A DNA stretch of 35,202 nt from Candidatus Omnitrophota bacterium (GTDB lineage: Bacteria > Omnitrophota > Gorgyraeia > 2-01-FULL-45-10). The stretch lies in NCBI GenBank assembly GCA_016929115.1, contig JAFGJL010000012.1, positions 1 to 35,202 of the forward strand, given 5' to 3'. The notes below the pieces were generated by a model that worked only from the letters and a program-made list of their open reading frames with translations, did not search any database and had not been told where the DNA came from. The position numbers and the translations under genes are program-made. Shown piece by piece: positions 6,627-14,918 of the stretch (position 1 is its first letter; each line of letters begins with the position of its first letter).

Positions 6627-7414
6627 TGACACAGATACTCATCCCTGTGGTCACGATGGCCGCGCTCGGCTTGACGTTCGGAGCCGGGCTGGCATACGCG
6701 CTCAAGATATTCGGCATAGAGGTCGACCCGAAGACAGCGCTTATCATAACGAAGCTGCCCGGCGCCAATTGCGGCGCCTGCGGCAAGGCGGGATGCGCCG
6801 GGTTCGCGGATGCGCTCGTGAAGGGCGAGGCGGTACCTTCCGGATGCCCCGTGACGAACAGCGAGGCCCGAAAGGCGATCGCCGAGATCCTCGGCATCGA
6901 GGATACGCTTAAGCTTAAGCAGATCGCCGCCGTCAGGTGTAGCGGCGGGAATAAGGCAAAGGACAAATATGTCTATCATGGCATCAAGAGCTGCAGGGCC
7001 GCCTCACTCGTCTTTGGCGGTTACAAGGCCTGCGCATTCGGTTGCCTCGGCTTTGGCGACTGCGTCGAGGTCTGCCCGTTCGACGCCATCACGATGGGGG
7101 ACGACGGCCTGCCGCACGTCGACCCGGAGCGGTGCACCGCCTGCGGCAATTGCGTCAAGGCCTGCCCGAAGGGCCTCTTCACGCTCATAGCCGAAAAGAA
7201 CGTATATTATGTGGCTTGCAGTTCGACCGACCCGGGCGGCGCCAAGGCGAAGGTCTGTTCGGCCAGCTGCATAGCGTGCAAAAAATGCGAAAAAGCCTGC
7301 CCGGTATCCGCGATAAAGGTGGACGCGAACCTCTCGCGGTTCGATTACCAGAAGTGCCAAAACATAGGTAAATGTTTTGAGGTCTGTCCGACGAAGGTCA
7401 TAAAGAAAAGGTAA
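6623..7414 (+). CDS. rnfB: Rnf complex subunit B, polyferredoxin
   Basis: A 263-residue subunit that accepts electrons from reduced ferredoxin. After one N-terminal hydrophobic helix comes the RnfB-type four-cysteine motif (CGACGKAGCAGFA with a later GCPV). Four ferredoxin-like motifs follow: CLGFGDCVEVCP, CTACGNCVKACP, CSASCIACKKCEKACP and CQNIGKCFEVCP. This is the multi-cluster form typical of anaerobes. Two ATGs are possible (6623 and 6626). The first gives the 4-nt overlap with rnfA. Thioredoxin follows after 4 nt, in the same transcription unit. Confidence 0.95.
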   Translation: MMTQILIPVVTMAALGLTFGAGLAYALKIFGIEVDPKTALIITKLPGANCGACGKAGCAGFADALVKGEAVPSGCPVTNSEARKAIAEILGIEDTLKLKQIAAVRCSGGNKAKDKYVYHGIKSCRAASLVFGGYKACAFGCLGFGDCVEVCPFDAITMGDDGLPHVDPERCTACGNCVKACPKGLFTLIAEKNVYYVACSSTDPGGAKAKVCSASCIACKKCEKACPVSAIKVDANLSRFDYQKCQNIGKCFEVCPTKVIKKR

Positions 7415-7418
7415 AGAT

Positions 7419-7736
7419 ATGCTGGAGATAACAAGCGGGAATTTCAAACACGAGGTCCTCGAGGCGGAACAGGTGGTCGTAGTCGATTTCTGGGCGCCCT
7501 GGTGCATGCCGTGTAAGATACTCGCGCCCGCGGTCGAGGAGCTGGCGAAAGAGATGGCCGGCAAGGTGAAGGTGGCGAAGGCCAACGTAGACGATAGCCC
7601 CGAGATCGCGAACGAGCTCTCGATCCTGAATATACCCACCCTAGTCTTTTTCAGGGAAGGCAAAGAAGCGGCGCGCATGATAGGGGTCAACTCTAAAGAG
7701 GCCATAAGGTCCAAGATAGAAGCGCTCATCGGTTAG
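7419..7736 (+). CDS. trxA: Thioredoxin with CMPC active site
   Basis: A 105-residue single-domain thioredoxin, the usual size. The active site is WAPWCMPCK (C29 and C32), where the normal glycine-proline pair is methionine-proline. The cis-proline (NIPTLVFF) and the buried aspartate (VVVDFW) are present. It should reduce disulfides in the cytoplasm, using a thioredoxin reductase that is not in this window. It lies 4 nt after rnfB with no promoter between, so it is probably co-transcribed with the Rnf complex. No terminator is visible after it. Confidence 0.93.
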   Translation: MLEITSGNFKHEVLEAEQVVVVDFWAPWCMPCKILAPAVEELAKEMAGKVKVAKANVDDSPEIANELSILNIPTLVFFREGKEAARMIGVNSKEAIRSKIEALIG

Positions 7737-7792
7737 ATCGCTCCCCTTACAGGATCCGCCTTAAAATAAAATACAATATAAGACATTCGCTT

Positions 7793-9610
7793 ATGCATAT
7801 ACTCGGCATATCCGCTTTCTATCATGATTCGGCCGCCGCGCTCGTAAAGGACGGCGAGGTGATCGCCGCCGCCCAGGAGGAGCGTTTCACCAGGAAGAAG
7901 CATGACCAGTCTTTCCCCGTCAATGCCGTAGGATACTGCCTGAAAGAAGCCGGCTTGAAGATAAGCGATATAGACTACGTCGCTTTTTACGACAAGCCTT
8001 TTATCAAATTCGAGAGGATACTCGAGACCTACCTGGCGTACGCGCCGTCCGGCATCGGCAGCTTTATCAAAGCGATACCCTTATGGATAAAGAAGAAGTT
8101 GTGGATGAAGGACCTTATCAAAAAAGAGCTCGGGTATAACGGGCCGATGATATTCCCCGAACACCATGAATCCCATGCCGCCAGCGCCTTCTTCCCGTCG
8201 CCGTACAAAGAGGCGGCGATCCTTACCATGGACGGCGTGGGCGAGTGGACGACAGCCAGCCTGGGCCTCGGCGAGGCCAATGCCATATCGATCAAGGCGG
8301 AAATAAAGTTCCCGCATTCTCTCGGCCTATTGTATTCGGCCTTCACTTACTATACCGGCTTTAAGGTCAATTCCGGCGAATATAAGGTCATGGGGCTGGC
8401 GCCTTACGGTAAACCGGTGTATAAGGACCTCATAATGCGCGAGCTGATAGACCTGAAGGATGACGGGTCGTTCAAGCTGAACATGAAATATTTCAATTAT
8501 TGCGCCGGCCTTACGATGACGAACGAAAAGTTCCATAAGCTTTTCGGCGGGCCGCCGAGAAGGCCGGAGTCGCGGCTGACCCAGAGGGATATGGACCTTG
8601 CCTCTTCCATCCAGTCGGTCACCGAAGAGGCGATGCTGAGGATGGCGCGACACGCGCATAAGGTCACCGGTAAGAGGTATCTGACGCTTGCCGGGGGCGT
8701 GGCGCTGAACTGCGTCGGCAACGGCCGGATCCTGCGCGAAACGCCTTTTGAGGGCGTCTGGGTGCAGCCGGCGTCGGGAGACGCCGGCGCGGCGCTGGGG
8801 GCGGCGCTCTTCACCTGGTATCAGTATCTGGGGAATAAGCGCATGGCGGATGACGTCAACGATTTCCAGAAGGCGTCGCTTCTGGGGACGTCGTACAAGA
8901 ACGCGGATATCGAAGGATTCCTGAGAGAGAAGGGCGCTCATTACACCAGGCTCAGCGACGGGGAGCTGCCGGAGGCCGTTGCGGACCTGATAGCGCAGGA
9001 GAAGGTCATCGGATGGTTCGAAGGGAGAATGGAGTTCGGGCCGCGGGCCCTTGGCTCGCGAAGCATCTTAGGCGATGCCCGTTCGCCGAGGATGCAGGAG
9101 ACGATGAACCTGAAGATAAAATTCAGGGAGAGCTTCCGCCCCTTTGCGCCTTCTGTGCTGGAAGAGAAGGCGGCGGATTATTTCGACCTGTCCGCAAAAA
9201 GCCCCTACATGCTTCTTGTCGCGCCGGTAAAGGAGGCGAGGCGCAGGCAGGCCTCAAGCGGCGAAGAGAAGCTGTTCGGCATCGATAAGCTGAACGTCGT
9301 GAGGAGCGAGATACCGGCCATAACGCATGTCGATCATTCGGCGCGCGTCCAGACGGTCGCGCGGAAGTGGAACGAGCGTTTTTATGACATGATGAAAAAA
9401 TTTAACGAAAAATACGGCTGCCCTGTTATAATAAATACCTCTTTTAACGTGCGGGGTGAGCCTATAGTGGAAAGCCCCGCGGATGCATATATGTGTTTCA
9501 TGCGGACGAACATGGATTATCTCATCATGGGCAACTGCCTTCTGGAGAAGACGAAGCAGAAACCCCTCGGCAAGGACATAGATTGGCTGAAGGAATTCGA
9601 GCTGGACTAG
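7793..9610 (+). CDS. Carbamoyltransferase, NodU/CmcH/TobZ/SxtI family
   Basis: A 605-residue enzyme that transfers a carbamoyl group from carbamoyl phosphate, via carbamoyl-AMP, to a hydroxyl of an unknown acceptor. The N-terminal Carbam_trans_N domain shows HILGISAFYHDSAAALV, EERFTRKKHD and a metal-binding FPEHHESHAASAFFPSP (about residues 120-136). The C-terminal domain shows GRMEFGPRALGSRSIL, FRPFAPSV and INTSFNVRGEPIVESPADA. Length is typical of the family. A TACAAT -10-like box sits at 7772-7777 but no convincing -35 is seen. It forms a tight cluster with an SxtJ-like and an SxtK-like membrane protein, so the acceptor may be a membrane or surface molecule. That is inference. Confidence 0.93.
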   Translation: MHILGISAFYHDSAAALVKDGEVIAAAQEERFTRKKHDQSFPVNAVGYCLKEAGLKISDIDYVAFYDKPFIKFERILETYLAYAPSGIGSFIKAIPLWIKKKLWMKDLIKKELGYNGPMIFPEHHESHAASAFFPSPYKEAAILTMDGVGEWTTASLGLGEANAISIKAEIKFPHSLGLLYSAFTYYTGFKVNSGEYKVMGLAPYGKPVYKDLIMRELIDLKDDGSFKLNMKYFNYCAGLTMTNEKFHKLFGGPPRRPESRLTQRDMDLASSIQSVTEEAMLRMARHAHKVTGKRYLTLAGGVALNCVGNGRILRETPFEGVWVQPASGDAGAALGAALFTWYQYLGNKRMADDVNDFQKASLLGTSYKNADIEGFLREKGAHYTRLSDGELPEAVADLIAQEKVIGWFEGRMEFGPRALGSRSILGDARSPRMQETMNLKIKFRESFRPFAPSVLEEKAADYFDLSAKSPYMLLVAPVKEARRRQASSGEEKLFGIDKLNVVRSEIPAITHVDHSARVQTVARKWNERFYDMMKKFNEKYGCPVIINTSFNVRGEPIVESPADAYMCFMRTNMDYLIMGNCLLEKTKQKPLGKDIDWLKEFELD

Positions 9611-9611
9611 C

Positions 9612-10025
9612 ATGCTGGAAGATATAAAGAACATAAAAAGCGGAAAAAGGGAACTTCGCGAGTTCGGGGTGGTTATCGGGGCGATACTCATAGCCATCGG
9701 GGACATCGCGCTGTGGCGCGGGAAGGCGTCCGCCCTTTGTTTTCTCGGGGCCGGAATCATCTTTTTCGGGCTCGGCCTTTTTATTCCGTCGGCCTTGAAA
9801 CAGGTCCAGAGGGCATGGATGGCGCTGGGATTAGCCATGGGATTCTTCGTAAGCCGCCTCATCCTTTCATTATTGTTCTACGCTGTCATTACGCCGATAG
9901 GCCTTACCATGAAGCTCTTCGGCAAGGATATGCTGGATGAGAGGATCGATAAGAACAAGCCTTCTTATTGGCATCCGCGCGCCGCGCAGGAGATGCCCAG
10001 GGAAAGTTACGAAAACCAGTATTGA
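9612..10025 (+). CDS. SxtJ-like membrane protein
   Basis: A 137-residue protein with about three or four hydrophobic helices (residues about 19-35, 40-58 and 68-98) and a polar tail ending KPSYWHPRAAQEMPRESYENQY. The shape, helix layout and position directly after a NodU-type carbamoyltransferase match the SxtJ family, named from cyanobacterial saxitoxin clusters but widespread in bacteria. The function is unknown. It begins 1 nt after the carbamoyltransferase stop. This call rests on pattern and context. Confidence 0.75.
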   Translation: MLEDIKNIKSGKRELREFGVVIGAILIAIGDIALWRGKASALCFLGAGIIFFGLGLFIPSALKQVQRAWMALGLAMGFFVSRLILSLLFYAVITPIGLTMKLFGKDMLDERIDKNKPSYWHPRAAQEMPRESYENQY

Positions 10026-10037
10026 CAGGAGCTGAAA

Positions 10038-10193
10038 ATGGGCATGGGGACGGTCCGGGAATTCTGGGGTTTCCTGATGAAGCGCAAGAAATGGTGGCTT
10101 CTGCCTATAATAATAACGCTCGCGCTTCTCGGTCTCCTGATAATCTTCACTGAAGGGAGCGCCATAGCCCCGTTCATCTACACCCTGTTTTGA
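10038..10193 (+). CDS. SxtK-like / DUF5989 small membrane protein
   Basis: A 51-residue ORF with AGGAGC 6 nt before the ATG. The short N-terminal part TVREFWGFLMKRKKWWLLP is followed by one membrane helix (PIIITLALLGLLIIF) and the ending GSAIAPFIYTLF, which I recognise as the usual ending of this family. It lies 12 nt after the SxtJ-like gene and 9 nt before purN. It probably works with the two genes before it. Function unknown. Confidence 0.82.
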   Translation: MGMGTVREFWGFLMKRKKWWLLPIIITLALLGLLIIFTEGSAIAPFIYTLF

Positions 10194-10202
10194 GGTGAAA
10201 AT

Positions 10203-10808
10203 ATGAATATCGCGGTGCTCTGTTCGGGAAACGGTTCGAACCTGCAGGCGATCATCGACGCCGTCGAGAGCGGCTACATAAAGTCCCGGATAGCGCTCGT
10301 TGTGAGCGACAACAAGAACGCGTTCGCGCTCGAAAGGGCCAAGAAGGCCGGTATAGAGACGCTCATCCTGAACCCCAAGGACTTCAAGAGCCGCGAGGAT
10401 TTTGACAAGGAGATCGTAAGGGAACTCAAGAAGAAGGATGTCGGGCTAGTCGTCCTCGCCGGTTTCATGCGCCTCATGAGCTCCTATTTCGTTAAAGAGT
10501 ACAAGGACAGGATAATGAACATCCATCCGGCGCTCCTGCCGTCGTTTAAGGGCACGCACGGGATCAAGGACGCCCTGGAATACGGCGTCAGGGTGACCGG
10601 GCCGACGGTCCATTTTGTCGACGATAAGCTCGACCACGGCGCCATAATCCTGCAGCGGACAGTCGAGGTGAAGGACGATGATACGGAAGAGACTCTTCTC
10701 GAGCGCGTCCATGCCGAAGAGCACAAGATCTACCCGGAGGCGGTCAAATTATTCGTCGAAGGTAGATTAAAAGTGGAAGGAAGAAGGGTAAAGATCAGTA
10801 ACCAGTAG
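10203..10808 (+). CDS. purN: Phosphoribosylglycinamide formyltransferase
   Basis: A 201-residue cytosolic enzyme of purine synthesis that formylates GAR using 10-formyltetrahydrofolate. Motifs seen: AVLCSGNGSNLQAI at the N-terminus for phosphate binding, NIHPALLPSFKGTHG with the catalytic Asn-His, and VHFVDDKLDHGAIILQ with the active-site aspartate. The other purine genes here lie 15 kb away (25248-30144). The coding end runs into a 7-bp repeat array, and the last codons and the TAG stop are made of repeat sequence (ISNQ-stop), so the C-terminal tail looks array-derived. Confidence 0.95.
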   Translation: MNIAVLCSGNGSNLQAIIDAVESGYIKSRIALVVSDNKNAFALERAKKAGIETLILNPKDFKSREDFDKEIVRELKKKDVGLVVLAGFMRLMSSYFVKEYKDRIMNIHPALLPSFKGTHGIKDALEYGVRVTGPTVHFVDDKLDHGAIILQRTVEVKDDDTEETLLERVHAEEHKIYPEAVKLFVEGRLKVEGRRVKISNQ

Positions 10809-10831
10809 CTAGTAACCCGTAACTAGTAATA
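10797..10831. repeat. Heptamer array overlapping the purN stop
   Basis: Five consecutive 7-mers: AGTAACC, AGTAGCT, AGTAACC, CGTAACT, AGTAATA. The purN stop codon (10806-10808) lies inside the second unit. The word differs from those of the other arrays in the window, but the 7-bp period is the same. Confidence 0.85.
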
Positions 10832-10832
10832 A

Positions 10833-12197
<1,365 letters not shown>

Positions 12198-12210
12198 AGG
12201 GTAGCGCCAA

Positions 12211-12474
12211 GTGAAGAGAGACGCCGTAAAGCTCCTGGTCCTCATAGTGGCCGTGACGGCGATATTCCTGCCGCCGTTCGCCAAGTACCAGGAGCTGCGC
12301 GCCAAGAACAAAAGCCTTGAGGACAGGATAAGGAAGCTTAAGCTTGAGACGCAGCGGCTGGAGGAGGAGCGTAGGAAGCTCGAGACCGACATCACCTATG
12401 TCGAGAAGAAGGCCCGCGAGAAGATCGGCGTCGTGCGCAAGGGCGAGATAGTAATAAAGGATACGAAGAAGTAG
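12211..12474 (+). CDS. ftsB: Septum formation initiator family protein (FtsB/DivIC-like)
   Basis: An 87-residue bitopic membrane protein. A single hydrophobic helix (about residues 8-22, LLVLIVAVTAIFLPP) is followed by a heptad-rich coiled coil (about 25-65, ELRAKNKSLEDRIRKLKLE onward) and a short conserved end with REKIGVVRKGEIV. In the divisome such proteins bridge FtsL and FtsQ. The position after enolase matches the classical arrangement. The family call is firm. Which of FtsB or DivIC it best represents cannot be decided from sequence alone. Confidence 0.87.
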   Translation: MKRDAVKLLVLIVAVTAIFLPPFAKYQELRAKNKSLEDRIRKLKLETQRLEEERRKLETDITYVEKKAREKIGVVRKGEIVIKDTKK

Positions 12475-12507
12475 TTGGCAGGGGAAGTTGTTAACGCAAT
12501 AAATAAC

Positions 12508-12535
12508 TTGCAATTTTACAGTTTTCTGCTATAAT
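12508..12535 (+). promoter_or_regulatory. Promoter of the initiator tRNA gene
   Basis: TTGCAA at 12508-12513, 16-bp spacer, TATAAT at 12530-12535. Transcription would start around 12542, only a few nt before the mature tRNA 5' end at 12546. Confidence 0.8.
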
Positions 12536-12579
12536 CAGCACATATTGCGGGGTGGAGCAGCCTGGTAGCTCGTTGGGCT

Positions 12580-13216
12580 CAAGAAATGGACACAAAGCTC
12601 AAGTCAGATATCGCAGAGTCTGCCGTTATAACCGCGCTTCTGAAGAGAGGCTTTAAGGTGCTAAAACCCGTAGGGGATAGGCTGCCCTACGATTTAGCAG
12701 TCGAAGTAAACGGAAAGCTTCTCAAAATTCAAGTAAAAAGCGCTTGGTATTATAACGGTAATTATACGGTTGATACCCGCAGAACGAAAACCAACCGTCG
12801 GCGTATGTTGAGAAGCCGTTACGCCGAAAAAGATTTCGACTTTGCGGTGTTATACATCGACCGGTTGAATACATATTATGTGATGCCGGTTTCCGAGTTT
12901 TCCGCCTACAAGAGCGGGATCAGTTTGGTGGAAACGGAAAAAAGGCAGCGCAAACCAAAATCGGCGATGTACAAAGAACGATGGGATTTGTTGTCCAAAG
13001 TGGGCTGTTCAGCCGGAAACGGCTGAATGACACCTGCCAAACTCGGTGAAGCCTGAAATGGTAATACCGAGCCAAGCCCTGAACCAGAATAAATTCGGTT
13101 CAGGGAAGGTGTAGAGACTAGACGGCAGGCATCCTAACGCGTTAAGGCGAGGATGAAGGTATAGTCCAGACTACAAACTCCGGTCACCCGGAGGCAGCGA
13201 AAGCTGCAGTGGTATG
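12580..13216 (+). mobile_element. Group I intron, IC3-like, in tRNA-fMet
   Basis: A 637-nt intron obeying the group I rules: the exon ends in U (12579) and the intron ends in G (13216). P1 pairs exon GGCU (12576-12579) with GGCU (13003-13006), giving the U-G pair at the splice site. P10 pairs GUG (13000-13002) with the 3' exon CAU. P2 is 13008-13015/13020-13027 with a GAAA loop, P3 13033-13038/13124-13129, P4 13042-13047/13066-13071, P6 13077-13085/13097-13105, P8 13130-13134/13151-13155. P9 helices are 13178-13183/13188-13193 and 13194-13198/13203-13207 (GAAA loop). The core sequence (GTAGAGACTAGACGG, TATAGTCC, GCGAAAGCTGC) resembles the cyanobacterial tRNA-Leu intron. The endonuclease ORF fills the P1 loop. 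Confidence 0.93.
12586..13026 (+). CDS. Intron-encoded homing endonuclease, PD-(D/E)XK type (I-Ssp6803I-like)
   Basis: A 146-residue protein encoded inside the intron. The active-site pattern of the I-Ssp6803I group is visible: E11 in a short helix (DIAESAVITALLKRGF), P34-Y35-D36, and Q49-V50-K51 (LLKIQVKSA). A basic stretch follows (RRTKTNRRRMLRSRY), fit for DNA contact. The known relative cleaves intron-free tRNA-fMet genes at the anticodon region so that the intron copies itself in. The ATG lies 7 nt after the 5' splice site, and the stop codon lies within the 3' strand of intron helix P2, so coding and ribozyme sequence overlap. The gene is AT-richer than its neighbours. No obvious ribosome site is seen. 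Confidence 0.92.
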   Translation: MDTKLKSDIAESAVITALLKRGFKVLKPVGDRLPYDLAVEVNGKLLKIQVKSAWYYNGNYTVDTRRTKTNRRRMLRSRYAEKDFDFAVLYIDRLNTYYVMPVSEFSAYKSGISLVETEKRQRKPKSAMYKERWDLLSKVGCSAGNG

Positions 13217-13258
13217 CATAACCCAAAGGTCGTCCGTTCAAATCGGACCCCCGCTACC

Positions 13259-13304
13259 AAAATTAAAAACCCTTCCGGGAGAGCTCGGAAGGGTTTTTAA
13301 TTTT
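13259..13304 (+). terminator. Intrinsic terminator of the tRNA transcription unit
   Basis: A near-perfect 18-bp stem (13259-13276 with 13287-13304) closed by a 10-nt loop. The GC part is CCCTTCC/GGAAGGG and the right arm ends in a TTTTTAATTTT tract. It starts at the last base of the CCA end. The A-rich left arm means it could also act on transcription from the right. Confidence 0.9.
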
Positions 13305-13306
13305 CC

Positions 13307-13333
13307 AAGGGGGAAAACGTTGTTTTCCCCCTT
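13307..13333. repeat. Perfect hairpin, 12-bp stem, 3-nt loop
   Basis: AAGGGGGAAAAC, loop GTT, then GTTTTCCCCCTT. It follows the tRNA terminator by 2 nt. There is no T-run after it. It may be a second-line terminator or part of a degraded repeat. The rest of 13334-13569 holds no gene I can support, only the hairpin at 13424-13458 and a short GTCAC/GTGAC hairpin at 13485-13497. Confidence 0.8.
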
Positions 13334-13423
13334 CGGCGTTCGCTCGCCATGCGTAACAGCTGGCTCGCTCACTGAACCCCCTTTTCTTAAATGAAATTAC
13401 CGCAAAACACGGGTTACCTATAG

Positions 13424-13458
13424 AAGGGGAAGGGAGGAGAATATCCTCCCTTCCCCTT
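13424..13458. repeat. Perfect hairpin, 15-bp purine/pyrimidine stem
   Basis: A 15-bp all-purine left arm (13424-13438, AAGGGGAAGGGAGGA) and its exact pyrimidine complement (13444-13458), with the 5-nt loop GAATA. No T-run follows. It lies in the gene-free stretch between the tRNA and the exporter operon. Function unknown. Confidence 0.8.
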
Positions 13459-13569
13459 ACAAACCCTAACCCTCCTAAAATTGAGTCACTTCGTGACCTG
13501 TTACAGTAATGGGAACTTTTTAGAGAATTATATTGTCTAAATATATGTAAAGATGCGGCATGGAAATGG

Positions 13570-13598
13570 TTGACAGGGCCGAGCGCGGCATATATCAT
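13570..13598 (+). promoter_or_regulatory. Promoter of the TolC-MacAB-like operon
   Basis: TTGACA at 13570-13575, 17-bp spacer, TATCAT at 13593-13598. The start would be near 13605, leaving a leader of about 18 nt before the ATG at 13623. Confidence 0.7.
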
Positions 13599-13622
13599 AT
13601 CTTTATATAATAATCTGAACGC

Positions 13623-14918
13623 ATGCGAAATAAAACCGCTGTATTTATAATATCCCTTTATGCATCGACTACGCTTATCCCCGTTGCGTCAGCCGAGCAG
13701 GCGATGGCGTGGCGGGAGTGCGTGGCTGAGGCGGCTAAGAACAATCCGCAACTGATAGCTGCCGTCGAAGTGGTGAAAGGGCAGCAGGCCGCAAAGACCG
13801 TCGTCACGAGCGGCCTTCTGCCGCAGTTTGACGGCACATTCGGCGCTTCGCGGGCCCAGTCGGCTTCTAATGACAATACGAGCGGCATCAGGGAATCGAT
13901 AACTAATTCCTACAGCTACGGCGTCAACGGCTCGCAGCTCATATTCGACGGATTCACCACCTATAATAAAGTGCGGGCAGCAGCGGAGAACGTAGCCGCG
14001 GCGCGGTATGCCTACAGGTTCACCTCATCTACGGTGCGGCTCGATCTGCGCGCGGCATTTATCAATCTCCTGAAGGCGCAGGAACTGATACGCGTCGCCG
14101 AGGAGATATTCAAGATAAGAAAGGACGACCTTAACCGCGTCACGCTGCGTTATCAGTCCGGCCTCGAGCATAAAGGAGCCCTCATGACGGCGCAGGCCAA
14201 CCTGGCCGACGCCGAGCTCGGCCTTGCCCAGGCCAGGCGCGACGTGGTATTGTCGCAGCGGCAGATGACTAAGGAGATGGGCAGGAGGAAGTTTGAGCCG
14301 ATGTCGGTCGAGGGAACATTTGAAGTAAAGGACAGCGCGAGGGAGCAGCCGGACCTGGAAAGGCTAGCCGACGCCACGCCTTCGGTCATGCAAGCCGCCT
14401 CCCAGACGAGGGCCGCTGCGGCGACAGTGGACGCGGCGCTCGGAACGTTCGCGCCGCAGGTATCCGGCACCATGGGCGCGAACAAGGCTAATACCAACTC
14501 GCAGTGGCCGCCGAGGGGGAACGAGTGGGATATGGGGATAAGCGTATCCATGCCGCTCTTCGACGGGGCCCAGAGGCTGGGCCAGCTGGCGCAGGACCGG
14601 GCCGCGTATAAACAGGCGCAGGAGTCACAGAGAAACACGCGTGACGCGGCGATAGTGAACCTGGAGGATGCGTGGGTGGCCTTGCAGAATGCCATGGACC
14701 TTGTGAGGGTGCAGCGCATGACGCTGGACGCGACCCAGGAACGCTCAAGGATAGCCGAGTCGCAGTATTCGGCGGGCTTCATGACCTTCGACAACTGGAT
14801 AATCATCGAGGACGACCTCGTCAGGTCCAAGAGGGCCTATCTGGACGCCGAGGCGGCTGCCCTGGTCGCGGAGGCCAAGTGGATACAGGCAAAAGGAGAG
14901 ACGCTGGAATATGAATAA
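13623..14918 (+). CDS. TolC-family outer-membrane efflux protein
   Basis: A 431-residue protein with a signal peptide (about residues 1-24, ending PVASAEQ) and the two repeated OEP halves rich in long helices. AAKNNPQLIAAVEVVKGQQAAK opens the first half. NSYSYGVNGSQLIFDGFTTYNKV and MGISVSMPLFDGAQRLGQLAQ are the two beta-strand segments typical of TolC. It should form the trimeric outer-membrane channel for the exporter encoded next. The last 8 nt overlap the adaptor gene. Confidence 0.92.
   Translation: MRNKTAVFIISLYASTTLIPVASAEQAMAWRECVAEAAKNNPQLIAAVEVVKGQQAAKTVVTSGLLPQFDGTFGASRAQSASNDNTSGIRESITNSYSYGVNGSQLIFDGFTTYNKVRAAAENVAAARYAYRFTSSTVRLDLRAAFINLLKAQELIRVAEEIFKIRKDDLNRVTLRYQSGLEHKGALMTAQANLADAELGLAQARRDVVLSQRQMTKEMGRRKFEPMSVEGTFEVKDSAREQPDLERLADATPSVMQAASQTRAAAATVDAALGTFAPQVSGTMGANKANTNSQWPPRGNEWDMGISVSMPLFDGAQRLGQLAQDRAAYKQAQESQRNTRDAAIVNLEDAWVALQNAMDLVRVQRMTLDATQERSRIAESQYSAGFMTFDNWIIIEDDLVRSKRAYLDAEAAALVAEAKWIQAKGETLEYE

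Larger units (their letters stand above)
12546..13259 (+). tRNA. Initiator tRNA-Met (CAT), interrupted by a group I intron
   Basis: Two exons, 12546-12579 (34 nt) and 13217-13259 (43 nt), join to a 77-nt tRNA with encoded CCA. All arms pair: acceptor GCGGGG/CCCCGC, D arm GAGC/GCTC, anticodon stem TTGGG/CCCAA, T arm GTCCG/CGGAC with TTCAAAT loop. Initiator hallmarks are the unpaired first position (T1 against T72) and three G-C pairs next to the anticodon loop. The spliced loop reads CTCATAA, so the anticodon is CAT. The intron interrupts the loop between T33 and C34, directly before the anticodon, so the tRNA depends on splicing. Confidence 0.95.

Noticed and set aside
7793..10193. Saxitoxin biosynthesis
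   Set aside because: Only the carbamoyltransferase, SxtJ-like and SxtK-like genes are present. No sxtA or other toxin genes are seen.
12580..13216. P1 of the intron formed by AGCTCAA near the 5' splice site (12596-12602)
   Set aside because: It would put a U-A pair at the splice site. The GGCU at 13003-13006 gives the expected U-G pair and allows P10.
13209..13394. Short ORF over the tRNA 3' exon
   Set aside because: It reads through the tRNA exon and its terminator, so it is not coding.
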